The notes: generated by a model from the letters alone, not told the origin. A DNA stretch of 64,000 bases from Methanohalophilus portucalensis (GCF_002761295.1 NZ_CP017881.1:1227069-1291068), one strand, 5' to 3'. Counted from the first letter of the stretch, positions 27,028-36,381 are shown. Translations and numbers: made by a program.

Positions 27028-28017
27028 ATGGTATCAACGATAAAGGATATTGATGAACGTGCGTTTATCGCACAGCTGGCTTCAGTTTTTGGCAAGGGAA
27101 AAGATGAATTAAAGGTACCTGCCGGGGATGATGACTGTGCGGTCCTTGAATTTGGCGGGGAGTACCTTGTAGTTACTACGGACATGTTGCACCAGAAGAC
27201 TGATTTTCCCGATACGATGACTCCCTGGCAGATCGGCTGGATGTCTGCTGCGGTGAATTTCAGTGATATTGCTTCAATGGGCGGCCATCCCCTGGGTTTG
27301 CTTGCAGCGGTGGGCTATCCCAAAAACATGTCTATGGAAGACGCCGGGGAAATTGCCCGGGGAATGCGGGATTGTGCAGAATTCTGCGAAACTTCTGTAA
27401 TTGGAGGGGATGTGGATTCCCATGAGGAACTTACCATCACAGGAACTGCCCTGGGCAGGGTTTCCAAAGAAGAACTTCTCACCCGCAAAGGGGCAAAACC
27501 GGGAGATCTGGTATGTGTTACCGGCCCCCTTGGGGCAGCCGGGGCAGCCCTGGAAGCCTATCTGAAAAATATTGATTTTGATGACGATTTCATGAAACCC
27601 CTTCTGGAACCCGTACCCAGGATTGCCGAGGGCAGGATGCTTGCAAAAAGCGGTGCTGTGACCTCTGCCATGGATACCAGTGACGGGCTGGCACTGTCGC
27701 TGTATGATCTTGCATCTGTTAATGACGTGGGTTTTGTCCTGAGGGAAGAATTGCTGCCAGTAGACAGGCGTGTTTTTGATATTGCTTCAAGTGAAAAAGA
27801 AGCCCTGGATATGGCGCTGTATTCAGGCGGGGATTTCGAGTTATTGGTAACGGTTTCAAGGGAGATGTTCGATGCGTTACAGGCCGAATCCTATTTAACT
27901 GTTGTAGGAGAAATTGTTGACATTGATGCGGGTATTATTTTGATTGGCAAAGATGGGGCAAACTTTGCTATTAATCGAAAAGGTTATTTACATATAGGGA
28001 CATCTGAACAGATATGA
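27028..28017 (+). CDS. thiL: Thiamine-monophosphate kinase
   Basis: ThiL phosphorylates thiamine monophosphate to the active cofactor. It belongs to the PurM/HypE-like ATPases. GDDDCAVLEF and VTTDMLHQKTDFP near the start are the ATP and Mg motifs. VNFSDIASMGGHPLG, GGDVDSHEELTITGTALG, AMDTSDGLALSL and YSGGDFELL follow in family order. The ATG at 27028 lies behind CGGAGG and is preferred to the in-frame 27007. Together with Thi4 it represents thiamine synthesis in this window. Confidence 0.94.
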   Translation: MVSTIKDIDERAFIAQLASVFGKGKDELKVPAGDDDCAVLEFGGEYLVVTTDMLHQKTDFPDTMTPWQIGWMSAAVNFSDIASMGGHPLGLLAAVGYPKNMSMEDAGEIARGMRDCAEFCETSVIGGDVDSHEELTITGTALGRVSKEELLTRKGAKPGDLVCVTGPLGAAGAALEAYLKNIDFDDDFMKPLLEPVPRIAEGRMLAKSGAVTSAMDTSDGLALSLYDLASVNDVGFVLREELLPVDRRVFDIASSEKEALDMALYSGGDFELLVTVSREMFDALQAESYLTVVGEIVDIDAGIILIGKDGANFAINRKGYLHIGTSEQI

Positions 28018-28038
28018 TTATACAAAGGAGATTATGGT

Positions 28039-31000
28039 ATGAAAACCGGATTTAAAATTTTATTGATAGGATTGATGATTATTGGAATGTTTTCAGGGGT
28101 TGCGATTGGTTCACCTTCTATAATAGATAGTAATCCCTCTAGTAGTACGTCCAGTGAATATGGTGATTCAATACAATTTGATGTGACTTTGAATGAAACT
28201 GCAAATGTAACTTGGCAAATTGATGGCACAAATCTTACACCAATCAACGAAAGTGTCATGTCTGCTTCATATACCAATTCAACTGCATCAGTAGGAAACT
28301 ATACAGTAACTGCAATTGCTGAAAATATGAATGGTTCTGATTCAGTTTCATGGACTTGGAAGGTTTCGAACACACCATCACTTGAAGACCGCACCCCTTC
28401 CAATAATGATGTGGATACTACCACCGGTGATTCAGAAACATTTTCTGTTAAAATCGATCAGACTGTAAATGTAACTTGGCAAATTGATGGTACAAATCTT
28501 ACGCCAATCAACGAAAGTGTCACATCTGCTTCATATACCAATTCAACTGCGTCTGCTGGTACTTATATTGTTACTGCATTTTTTGAAAATGTAAATGGTT
28601 CTAATTCAACCTCATGGACTTGGGAAGTTTCTGATCCTCCGGCACCATCACTTGAAAGTCGTACTCCTTCCAGTAATGATGTGGATACTACCACCGGTGA
28701 TTCAGAAACATTTTCTGTTGACATCGATCAGACTGTGAATGTAACTTGGCAAATCGATGGCACAAATATAACGCCGATCAACGAAAGTGTCATGTCTGCT
28801 TTATATACCAATTCAACTGCGTCTGCTGGTACTTATATTGTTACTGCATTTTTTGAAAATGTAAATGGTTCTAATTCAACCTCATGGACTTGGGAAGTTT
28901 CCAATCCTCCTGCACCATCACTTGAAGACCGCACTCCTTCCAATAATGATGTGGATACTAGCACCGGTGATTCAGAGACATTTTCTGTTGACATCGATCA
29001 GACTGTGAATGTAACTTGGCAAATCGATGGCACAAATATAACGCCGATCAACGAAAGTGTCACATCTGCTTCATATACCAATTCAACTGCATCTGCTGGT
29101 AATTATACTGTTACTGCATTTTTTGAAAATGTAAATGGTTCTAATTCAACTTCATGGAATTGGGAAGTTCATTCCGCCACTTATGAATGGGGCAACCGTA
29201 TCTGGGATGAAGATGCAGACCAGTCCAATATATACACATGGGATGGCCGTAGTTTCTCCGGCTTCTACTATGACCTTGATACAGGTGACACTTCAGAGAC
29301 CATGGAAATAACTATCGATGTTGGTAATAGTGAAATAAAGAACGGTAACCTTAATTATACCACGAACCCAATCCCCAAAGATTTTGAACAAGATCGTTGG
29401 GGAAGTTATCAGATTATAGGTTTCATGGCAGAGAGATATTTTGCCGGCTACAAAGATACATCATCCTCCATCGTAGATAACGACCTTAGCCTGATGTCAG
29501 ATGGCATCCTATCAAAGGTTCTTCTGGATACAGACGATGACGAATCCATCTACTCCGGATCATCTCTGACTCTTGAGGAAGGTTACAACCTAAATATTCA
29601 GCAGGTGGATGTTAATGGAGACAGTGTATGGATAAGCCTTACTCAGAATGGAGATGAGGTAGATGATGCAATCCTTTCCTCCGATGAAACCTATGTTTAT
29701 GAAAAGGATCTTGGAGGCGTGGATGATGTCCCCGTAATTGCAGTGCATATTGATGATGTATTCAGTGGTACTGAGACAAATGCTGTCTTTATTGACGGTA
29801 TTTTCCAGATTTCCGATGATTATGTGGAAATCGATGAAGGGGATGACTTTGGTGAGATGGAAATTGACAACGTTGGTGCTAATGAAATCAAGATGTTAAA
29901 TGAAGATGACATTGATCTTGAAGAAGGTGATATTATTGACATCATGGGTAAACTCAAGTTCATAGTTGCAGATGATGAAGATGGTACTCTGAGATTTGCT
30001 CCCTTTGTCGATATGTCCGAACCCGGTACCTATGAACTCAGGGGTACCATTGCTGAAGATCAGGAATTTACCTGGACTCCCTTGAACTTCGAAGGTTTCT
30101 ATTATAACATAGATGAAGGACTGAGCAGTGAATCTCTCAAAGTGGAAGATGATGACGGATCAATTGATGAAGGAAAGTTGATTTATGAAGCCAAACCAGT
30201 ATCTGTAGAATTTGAATACGATAACAGTGGCTGGGGCGAATATCATGTAATCGGTTTCATGGCCGAGAAATATTTCGCCGGGTATAATGGCAGTAACTTT
30301 GCAGGTGAAAACTATAATTCTGATCTTATGTCCGAAGGCCAGCTATCGAAAGTTCTTATAGACGATGACGATGAGAAATCGGTCTATACAGGCTCTTCCC
30401 TGATTTTGGAAGAAGGTTATGCCCTTAACATTCAGGAAGTTGATGTCAATGGTGAAAGGGTAATGATTGAACTAACTCAGGACGGAGACGAAGTCGACTC
30501 AGGTATAATATCTTCCAACGATGAATATGTTTATGAGAAAGATCTTGGCGATGAAGATGATGTACCGATAATCGTTGTCCATTTCAATGAGGTATTCAGT
30601 GGTACCGAAACCAGTGCTGTGTTTGTTGAAGGTATCTTCCAGATATCCGAGGATTACTTGGAAGTCGAAGATGGAGACGACTTTGGTGTAATGACAGTTG
30701 ATAGTACAACTGGAAGCATTATCCTTGAAAATGAAGATGAGGTCGATCTTGATGAAGGAGACACCATCGACATCATGGGTGAGGTCAAATTCAAGGTTGC
30801 CGATGACGGTGATTATGTCCGTTACTATCCATTCGTTGAAGTAGAAACCGAACCCGCTGAATCTCTGGACATCGATATCGAACCAACCACGGTTGTCGAA
30901 GGTGAGGAAATCACTTTCACAGTAACCTCTCGTGGGGCTTCTATCAGGGATGCATCGATACTGATTGATGGTGACAGGGTTGGAACCACCTCTGATGAAG

Positions 31001-31773
31001 GTGTTTTCGAGTATGATACTGATGATGCCGGTAAATTCACTGCAACAGCTGAAAAGGAAGGCTATGTATCATCAAAAGGTAACTTTGAAGTAATATCTCC
31101 TGATGATGAAAGCAAAAAGATCAGTATCGAAGTTTCCCCGGAGGAAGTCTTTGAGGGTACACCGATAACCATCTCTGTGGTCAAGGCGATCGGCTCTGAA
31201 CCACTGGAGGATGCCGAGGTATTCTTTGACGGCACATCCCTGGGTGAGACTGATGAGGACGGCACGATAACCTACAATCCCAAAGAGCCCGGTACTCACA
31301 AGCTGGAAGCCAAGGCGGATGGATACCTTGATGCAGAATTGAACATCAAGGTCAATGAACTGGCAGCAAACTTCGAATTCAGTAATCTGAGGATTGATCC
31401 GCTTCCTGCCACTGCCGGTGAGGAATTCACGGTAATGGTTGACTCGATCAACACGGGTAATGCAGAGGGCAGTTATACTGTCGAGTTATCGATCAACGAC
31501 AATGTGACAGACAGCCAGGAAATAACCCTCGGACAGAACAATTCCACAACCATTGAATTCACCTCTACTGCAGGTGAACCGGGTACCTATCTTGTCAAGG
31601 CAGGCGGCCTGTCAACGACCATGGACGTGGAAGAGGGAACCAGTATAGTATGGTATGTCCTTGGTGGCCTTCTCCTTGTAGTTGGTGGAGGTGCAGCCTA
31701 CATATTTGCCACAGGCGGAACTGCCAAATTCGCTGAGATCGCAGAATCCCTGCGTTCCATGCTTGGTAGGTAA
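28039..31773 (+). CDS. S-layer-type surface protein with DUF1608 duplication and Ig-like repeats
   Basis: A 1244-residue exported protein. A signal peptide (residues 1-26) is followed by four Ig-like repeats of about 90 residues, each ending near WTWEV or a variant and rich in NxS/T glycosylation sites. Two tandem DUF1608 S-layer family domains then follow (about 385-640 and 670-930). Each carries WGxY or WGEYHVIGFMAEKYFAGY and an FSGTET...F.GIFQIS segment. After these come two carboxypeptidase-like or PEGA-like Ig domains, a CARDB-like domain (FEFSNLRIDPLPATAGEEFT) and a C-terminal membrane helix VWYVLGGLLLVVGGGAAYIF. The DUF1608 pair is the architecture of the Methanosarcina S-layer subunit, but the extra repeats suggest an accessory or variant surface protein. 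Very acidic throughout. Confidence 0.88.
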   Translation: MKTGFKILLIGLMIIGMFSGVAIGSPSIIDSNPSSSTSSEYGDSIQFDVTLNETANVTWQIDGTNLTPINESVMSASYTNSTASVGNYTVTAIAENMNGSDSVSWTWKVSNTPSLEDRTPSNNDVDTTTGDSETFSVKIDQTVNVTWQIDGTNLTPINESVTSASYTNSTASAGTYIVTAFFENVNGSNSTSWTWEVSDPPAPSLESRTPSSNDVDTTTGDSETFSVDIDQTVNVTWQIDGTNITPINESVMSALYTNSTASAGTYIVTAFFENVNGSNSTSWTWEVSNPPAPSLEDRTPSNNDVDTSTGDSETFSVDIDQTVNVTWQIDGTNITPINESVTSASYTNSTASAGNYTVTAFFENVNGSNSTSWNWEVHSATYEWGNRIWDEDADQSNIYTWDGRSFSGFYYDLDTGDTSETMEITIDVGNSEIKNGNLNYTTNPIPKDFEQDRWGSYQIIGFMAERYFAGYKDTSSSIVDNDLSLMSDGILSKVLLDTDDDESIYSGSSLTLEEGYNLNIQQVDVNGDSVWISLTQNGDEVDDAILSSDETYVYEKDLGGVDDVPVIAVHIDDVFSGTETNAVFIDGIFQISDDYVEIDEGDDFGEMEIDNVGANEIKMLNEDDIDLEEGDIIDIMGKLKFIVADDEDGTLRFAPFVDMSEPGTYELRGTIAEDQEFTWTPLNFEGFYYNIDEGLSSESLKVEDDDGSIDEGKLIYEAKPVSVEFEYDNSGWGEYHVIGFMAEKYFAGYNGSNFAGENYNSDLMSEGQLSKVLIDDDDEKSVYTGSSLILEEGYALNIQEVDVNGERVMIELTQDGDEVDSGIISSNDEYVYEKDLGDEDDVPIIVVHFNEVFSGTETSAVFVEGIFQISEDYLEVEDGDDFGVMTVDSTTGSIILENEDEVDLDEGDTIDIMGEVKFKVADDGDYVRYYPFVEVETEPAESLDIDIEPTTVVEGEEITFTVTSRGASIRDASILIDGDRVGTTSDEGVFEYDTDDAGKFTATAEKEGYVSSKGNFEVISPDDESKKISIEVSPEEVFEGTPITISVVKAIGSEPLEDAEVFFDGTSLGETDEDGTITYNPKEPGTHKLEAKADGYLDAELNIKVNELAANFEFSNLRIDPLPATAGEEFTVMVDSINTGNAEGSYTVELSINDNVTDSQEITLGQNNSTTIEFTSTAGEPGTYLVKAGGLSTTMDVEEGTSIVWYVLGGLLLVVGGGAAYIFATGGTAKFAEIAESLRSMLGR
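28378..29170 (+). repeat. Three near-identical 270-bp in-frame tandem repeats
   Basis: Units begin at 28378, 28648 and 28918 with a regular 270-bp period, each opening with a TCACTTGAA- stretch. A more diverged unit precedes them (about 28120-28377). The last two are almost identical over long stretches, pointing to recent duplication or gene conversion. They encode the Ig-like repeats of the surface protein, so this is coding variation and not a CRISPR or intergenic element. Confidence 0.85.
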
Positions 31774-31783
31774 AACCAGAATA

Positions 31784-31805
31784 AGAGCGCTTACAAAAGC
31801 GCTCT
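31784..31805. terminator. Stem-loop between convergent genes
   Basis: A perfect 9-bp inverted repeat (AGAGCGCTT, loop ACAA, AAGCGCTCT) is followed on the plus strand by a C/T-rich tract with seven consecutive Ts. It lies 11 bases after the surface-protein stop and 13 before the end of the convergent regulator gene, so it may end transcripts from both sides. Confidence 0.65.
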
Positions 31806-31817
31806 CCTCTTCTTTTT

Positions 31818-32345
31818 TTATTCCATTTCCATTTTTCGTGCCACATTCTCGATTGCTTCGAGAAGACTGTCTTTTGGCATAATTGTAGATACGGGTATTT
31901 TGATAATTTTTTCCACCGTAGGACTTACGATAGGTGCACAAACAAGTGCCCTTGCTCCTTCCCTTTCAGCTCGCACAGCCGCAATGATTGCTTCTTCCAT
32001 GGAGGTGGCCGCATACTCTCGTATTGTGCACAGGTTCCCGTGAATTTTCCTTTTTGTCTCTTTAATATTATCCAGTACCGGACGGGATGCTATTACGGCT
32101 ATGAATTCACCGCCCTCATAGCCTTCGAGTTTCTTTATGGTTTTCACGATCTGGCGCATTGTACGTAAATTGGGTTCCCGGTTGCCGGACATAAGTTTGT
32201 AAAGGGTACTTGGTGGAATGGAGGAATGCTCGGAAAATTCTATCGCTGTAAGACCCAGGTCCTCCTTGATGACCTTCAATAAAGTATGCTGGAACGCTTC
32301 ATCGGATTCAAATGCTGATTCGATAACTTTGTCTGCAATACTCAT
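31818..32345 (-). CDS. HTH transcriptional regulator with a C-terminal signal-like domain
   Basis: A 175-residue protein with an N-terminal XRE-type helix-turn-helix at about residues 25-70 (LGLTAIEFSEHSSIPPSTLY then KLMSGNREPNLRTMRQI). A second alpha/beta domain follows, with EEAIIAAVRAEREGARALVC and later IPVSTIMPKDSLLEAI, resembling the effector part of the PrpR-N-like archaeal regulators. The ligand is unknown. It is divergent from the ABC transporter at 32518, whose promoter carries a perfect inverted repeat, so it is the natural candidate to control that operon. It starts behind GGTGG at a good distance. Confidence 0.75.
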   Translation of the reverse strand: MSIADKVIESAFESDEAFQHTLLKVIKEDLGLTAIEFSEHSSIPPSTLYKLMSGNREPNLRTMRQIVKTIKKLEGYEGGEFIAVIASRPVLDNIKETKRKIHGNLCTIREYAATSMEEAIIAAVRAEREGARALVCAPIVSPTVEKIIKIPVSTIMPKDSLLEAIENVARKMEME

Positions 32346-32462
32346 TTTTCCACCTACTGAAAATAAATGTCTTTTAAAGGCTATAAATCCTCTCTTATTA
32401 ATACTTTTAGGATATTATCTTGTGAAAAAAGGCAAGTTATAAATAAGGTTCTTTGTCAATCT

Positions 32463-32481
32463 ACTATATTGGCTATATAGT
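32463..32481. promoter_or_regulatory. Inverted repeat overlapping the TATA box of the ABC operon
   Basis: ACTATAT, spacer TGGCT, ATATAGT form a perfect 7-bp dyad. Its right arm is part of the TATA-like CTATATAG that lies about 40 bp before the ATG at 32518. A protein bound here would block TBP, as expected of a repressor operator. The divergent HTH gene is the likely owner. AT-rich dyads can arise by chance, so this is moderate. Confidence 0.45.
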
Positions 32482-32517
32482 AATATTGTCACTGAAAATA
32501 TAATATGGAGGTTACTT

Positions 32518-33522
32518 ATGAAAAGAATCAATACAATACTGATATTAATGCTTATGGTAACAGGCGGAGTCTTTCTCGCAGGTTGCACTTCTCAGGAAGA
32601 CACCGAAGAAGTGCCTGATGTGAGCACTCTCAATATAGGATACCAGCCGAGTACACATCAGCTTGCCTATATGACCGCCAAGGAAAAGGGATGGTGGGAA
32701 GAGGATCTTGCTCCCTATGGTGTGGAAAATGTGAGAGAATATGAATTCCCGACCGGCGCTCCTGAAATGCAATCCATGCTTGCAGGAGATCTGGATGTGG
32801 CCTATGTAGGGGCGGCTCCTTTTGTGGCAACTCTGGCCAGTGACCTTGATGCCAAAATAGTAGCAGCTGCGAATTCCCAGGGGTCCGATCTTGTCCTGCG
32901 TCCTGATATTGCCTATGAAGGTCCTGATGATCTCAAAGGCTTAGACATTGCAACCTTCCCACCGGGCACAATTCAGGATACGATCCTGCGTAACTGGCTG
33001 AAAGATAATGGTATTGATCCGGATAATGACGTTGACATAAAAGCAATGGGTCCCGGTGATGCAATCTCTGCGATATCTGCAGGACAGGTAGATGCAGTAT
33101 TCCTTCCACACCCAGCTCCTACTCTGATTGCAGAGGAGGGTAATGGCAGGTCCGTTGTATATTCCGGTGAAATGCTTCCCGACCATGTTTGCTGTGTGGT
33201 TGTTGTAAGCGGAGACCTGATACGCAATCATCCCGATCTGGTGACTGAGATTGTAAAGACCCATATAAAGGGTACAGAATACAGTAACGAAAACCAGGAT
33301 GAAGTTGCACAGCTCTATGCAGACAGGCAGGGATGGGATGTTGATGTAATCCGTGCTTCCCTGGAAGATTGGGATGGTCAATTGATTGCTGATCCTACTA
33401 TTATTGCAGAATCCACTGTGGACTATGCACAGATCCAGTATGAACTTGGCTATGTAAATGAAGAATTCACCCGGGCAGACATGTTTGACATGAGCTTCTA
33501 CGAGCAGGCTACAGCTGAATAA
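32518..33522 (+). CDS. ABC transporter substrate-binding lipoprotein (nitrate/sulfonate/taurine type)
   Basis: The 334-residue protein has a lipoprotein signal ending FLAGCTSQ and would be membrane-anchored outside the cell. The mature part is a NMT1/TauA/SsuA-like binding protein (TLNIGYQPSTHQLAYMTAKE, then GAAPFVATLASDLDAKIVAA and AISAGQVDAVFLPHPAP). This family binds nitrate, taurine, alkanesulfonates or similar anions; the ligand is not readable here. A very good ribosome site, GGAGGT, lies at 32507-32512. It is followed by permease and ATPase genes. Confidence 0.88.
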   Translation: MKRINTILILMLMVTGGVFLAGCTSQEDTEEVPDVSTLNIGYQPSTHQLAYMTAKEKGWWEEDLAPYGVENVREYEFPTGAPEMQSMLAGDLDVAYVGAAPFVATLASDLDAKIVAAANSQGSDLVLRPDIAYEGPDDLKGLDIATFPPGTIQDTILRNWLKDNGIDPDNDVDIKAMGPGDAISAISAGQVDAVFLPHPAPTLIAEEGNGRSVVYSGEMLPDHVCCVVVVSGDLIRNHPDLVTEIVKTHIKGTEYSNENQDEVAQLYADRQGWDVDVIRASLEDWDGQLIADPTIIAESTVDYAQIQYELGYVNEEFTRADMFDMSFYEQATAE

Positions 33523-33605
33523 AAACAGTAAACTTTTTAAGGACCTGTTGATTATAGGTCGCCGGAAGTGGGGATTTCTATCTCCACACATTTTTCGGAG
33601 GAATT

Positions 33606-34385
33606 ATGAAAACCAAACCGGTTTCAAAAAAAGGTATTGAAATTGTTTCCCTGATTGCTGTCATCGTTATATGGCAACTGATAGCTGATTTTGTTATAGG
33701 GAACACATTTATTCTTCCGAGTTTTACCGATGTAGTTTATTCCTTTATCACCATAGTTGAAAGGGGTGTTCTGTTTACAGATATTGGTATAAGCCTGTTG
33801 CATTTTGGAATAGGTATAATATCAGCACTAATAGTGGGTATCCCCATAGGTATTGCAATGGGATGGTTCCAAACAGTGGACAGGATTACTGACCCCTTAA
33901 TCGAGATTGTACGTCCTATTCCTCCTCTTGCATGGATTCCCTTTGCAATTGTGTGGTTCGGTCTGACCCACCAATCTGCCGGATTTGTTGTTTTTGTGGG
34001 CGCAGTTTTCCCTATAATAATTAATACAGTAGCGGGTTTTAAGAGTGTATCAAGGGTTTATGTGGAAGCTGGCAAGGTACTTGGTTGCATGAAGAGCACC
34101 TCACTTATCAGGCATGTTGCTCTGCCCTATTCTCTTCCTTCCATAGCCTCTGGAATACGAATCGCAATGGGTGTTGGCTGGATGTGTCTGGTAGCAGCTG
34201 AGATGTTCGGTGTCAGTAAAAACGGTCTGGGATACAAGATTTGGTGGCATTATTATCTGCACCAGATGGATTTCGTGCTGGTCTATATGCTTATTCTGGG
34301 CTTTTTGGGATTGTTGATAGATCGTATTTTCCGCTGGTATGTGGACGGGAAATTGCTCAAATGGAGAAAAGGAGTCGTTGTTTAA
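33606..34385 (+). CDS. ABC transporter permease (SsuC/TauC-like)
   Basis: An integral membrane protein of 259 residues with about six hydrophobic helices and the binding-protein-dependent transport EAA loop (EAGKVLGCMKSTSLIRHVAL). It is typical of the nitrate/sulfonate/taurine permease family. It lies 83 bp after the binding-protein gene, with a GGAGG ribosome site just before the ATG. The short gap includes GC-rich TTATAGGTCGCC, and I see no strong terminator there. It abuts the ATPase gene directly. Confidence 0.9.
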   Translation: MKTKPVSKKGIEIVSLIAVIVIWQLIADFVIGNTFILPSFTDVVYSFITIVERGVLFTDIGISLLHFGIGIISALIVGIPIGIAMGWFQTVDRITDPLIEIVRPIPPLAWIPFAIVWFGLTHQSAGFVVFVGAVFPIIINTVAGFKSVSRVYVEAGKVLGCMKSTSLIRHVALPYSLPSIASGIRIAMGVGWMCLVAAEMFGVSKNGLGYKIWWHYYLHQMDFVLVYMLILGFLGLLIDRIFRWYVDGKLLKWRKGVVV

Positions 34386-35141
34386 ATGGGCCGACTTGTG
34401 ATTGAGAATGTAGGGCAGAGTTTTGAAAAGGATAAAGGTGAGACTACCGATGCCCTCAAGGATGTGAACTTTGAGGTTAAGGATGGTGAATTTGTCTGTA
34501 TCATTGGTCCATCAGGTTGTGGAAAAACCACTTTATTGAGAATTGTTGCTGGCCTGGACAGGGCTGATTCGGGCAGTATCCTGCTGGATGGCGAAACAAT
34601 AACCTCTCCCGATCCACGCAGGGGTATGGTCTTTCAGGAATATTCCCTGTTCCCATGGCGTACAGTCATGGATAATGTGACCTTCGGCCTGGATATGGGT
34701 GGTATGGATAGGAAAGAATCCAGGAAGATTGCTGAAGAATATCTGAGGCTTGTAGGCCTTGAGCAGTTCCGTGACAGTTATCCTTACGAACTTTCAGGAG
34801 GAATGAGACAAAGGATTGCTATTGTCAGAGCCCTTGCAAATGATCCGGCGGTTTTACTTATGGATGAGCCTTTTGGATCCCTGGATGCCCAGACACGCAA
34901 TAAACTCCAGCAGGAACTGCTACAAATATGGGAATCTAAAAAGATAACAATTCTTTTTGTAACGCACAGTGTGGATGAAGCAGTTTTTCTCTCCGACAGG
35001 ATTGCTGTTATGACTTCCCGACCCGGGCGAATAAAGGAAATGGTTGATGTTGATCTGCCCCGGCCCAGGGACAGGACAAGTACCTCTGCAAATAAACTGC
35101 GTAACCGTCTGCTGAATATGCTGGCTGAAGAAAATAAATAA
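34386..35141 (+). CDS. ABC transporter ATP-binding protein (SsuB/TauB-like)
   Basis: A 251-residue ATPase that would power the preceding permease. Walker A is GPSGCGKTTLLRIVAG, the Q-loop VFQEYSLFPW, the signature LSGGMRQRIAI, Walker B VLLMDEPFGSLD, and the switch His lies in VTHSVDEA. All catalytic residues are present. The ATG directly follows the permease stop. Substrate class follows the binding protein. Confidence 0.93.
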   Translation: MGRLVIENVGQSFEKDKGETTDALKDVNFEVKDGEFVCIIGPSGCGKTTLLRIVAGLDRADSGSILLDGETITSPDPRRGMVFQEYSLFPWRTVMDNVTFGLDMGGMDRKESRKIAEEYLRLVGLEQFRDSYPYELSGGMRQRIAIVRALANDPAVLLMDEPFGSLDAQTRNKLQQELLQIWESKKITILFVTHSVDEAVFLSDRIAVMTSRPGRIKEMVDVDLPRPRDRTSTSANKLRNRLLNMLAEENK

Positions 35142-35142
35142 T

Positions 35143-35583
35143 TCATTCAGAATGTATGATTACTTTCGTACCTGATTCTATACTTTCAACATTGACTTTA
35201 CCAACAAGTTCCAGTTCTTTTTTTGCCCTTACAAACTTTATATTGCAACCAGGCCTAACCTTCATCCATCCATCTGTAGTGGCGTGGCCACTGATTGTAC
35301 AACGATCAAGCAGGGTCGCATTCCTGCTTGCATGAATATCCCCGTCAACCCTGCAATCAGGGCCCAGTATCACTTCTTCTGCATGGAGGCTTCCCCTGAT
35401 AACTGTACCCTTGCCCAGTTCTACGTTGCCGGCAACTTTCAGGTTTTTCCAGAAATTAGTATCTGGTCCTGTAATGAGATTTCCGTCCAGGCTTACATTT
35501 TGCTCAAAATAGGATTTTTTCCGGAGAATGTAGGTATTGCTCTGTGGATGGAATTTCATGTTGTTCTCATGGTCTTCGTTCAT
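35143..35583 (-). CDS. Bactofilin-like polymer-forming protein
   Basis: A 146-residue protein built of short repeated strands (LDGNLITG, NLKVAGNVELGKG, VIRGSLHAEEVILG, CRVDGDIHASRNATL), the left-handed beta-helix pattern of bactofilins and related polymer-forming proteins. There is no membrane segment, so it should act in the cytosol or at the membrane surface. Archaeal members are little studied. It is convergent with the ABC ATPase, one base apart, and lies 42 bp after the next gene on its own strand. Confidence 0.7.
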   Translation of the reverse strand: MNEDHENNMKFHPQSNTYILRKKSYFEQNVSLDGNLITGPDTNFWKNLKVAGNVELGKGTVIRGSLHAEEVILGPDCRVDGDIHASRNATLLDRCTISGHATTDGWMKVRPGCNIKFVRAKKELELVGKVNVESIESGTKVIIHSE

Positions 35584-35625
35584 GTTTTCAATATTATAGA
35601 TGGCTTGTATTTTAGCCCTTCTGTT

Positions 35626-36381
35626 TTAAGCATTGATATACAGAGCAAGAGTAATCAATGACTGTGCAGTAGCAGTAATATCTCCGTTATTTTTGCCCCA
35701 GCTACCGTTATCATTTTGTTCTTTTAGTAACCAACGTATAGATTGGTCTATTTCTTCTGAGCGACCGGCCATTATAAGTGCCTGCATAACAAGATTGCTG
35801 GTCGCTATGAACTTCCAGCCACCATTTTCCTGCATCCTGTACAGTAACCAGTCGGATTTTTCCCGGGTAAAATCAGTGTGGTCGGTTCCTGTCAGTTCTG
35901 ATTGTTTCATAAGGCAAATTATTATCAATGCAATTGTACCGGGGTGTTCCCATGTACTATCAAAATCCTTTATGATTCTCTGGCATTCATCGGGACAGGA
36001 CACTTCAAGATCTGCAAGAGTTATCAGGGAATAAGTTCTATCATATATATCTTCTAAATTGCCACCTTTCTGTTTGGTTTTGATATAATGAGTAACTTCA
36101 GGATAGTAAATCCCCATTGTGGCAAGGGCTGATACACCTCTGCAAATTTCCCTGAAAGATTGTGGCCTGTGAATTTCTTTTATGAGGGCGGCTGTACGGG
36201 TATATCCCCTGCCCCAGAGGTAGCTGGCTGTTGTGCTTCTGGCATATTCCTTGAGGCTCACAGGCTGATTTTCATCCAGCCAATCAAGTCCTCTTCTTGC
36301 TGCATCGTTATATTTAGTTTCCTTTGCCTGAATATTACAATCCCCTGGCTTTCTTGATAGGCTTTTCATAGAGTTTTTCAA
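35626..36381 (-). CDS. Prenyltransferase/squalene-cyclase repeat protein
   Basis: A 251-residue all-helical protein with repeats of the alpha/alpha toroid type. The clearest is EQNDNGSWGKNNGDITATAQ near the end (QxxxGxW), with another RMQENGGWKFIATSNLVMQA. It resembles a partial terpene-cyclase or prenyltransferase-beta barrel, but it is much shorter than a full squalene cyclase and lacks the DXDD catalytic motif. An enzymatic role is therefore doubtful and binding is as likely. The start at 36381 overlaps the preceding DUF169 gene by 47 bp; an ATG at 36369 is an alternative. Confidence 0.65.
   Translation of the reverse strand: MKNSMKSLSRKPGDCNIQAKETKYNDAARRGLDWLDENQPVSLKEYARSTTASYLWGRGYTRTAALIKEIHRPQSFREICRGVSALATMGIYYPEVTHYIKTKQKGGNLEDIYDRTYSLITLADLEVSCPDECQRIIKDFDSTWEHPGTIALIIICLMKQSELTGTDHTDFTREKSDWLLYRMQENGGWKFIATSNLVMQALIMAGRSEEIDQSIRWLLKEQNDNGSWGKNNGDITATAQSLITLALYINA

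Noticed and set aside
28120-29170. Regular repeats considered as a CRISPR-like array
   Set aside because: The units are 270 bp, in frame, without spacers, and encode protein repeats. No CRISPR array or cas gene is seen anywhere in the window.
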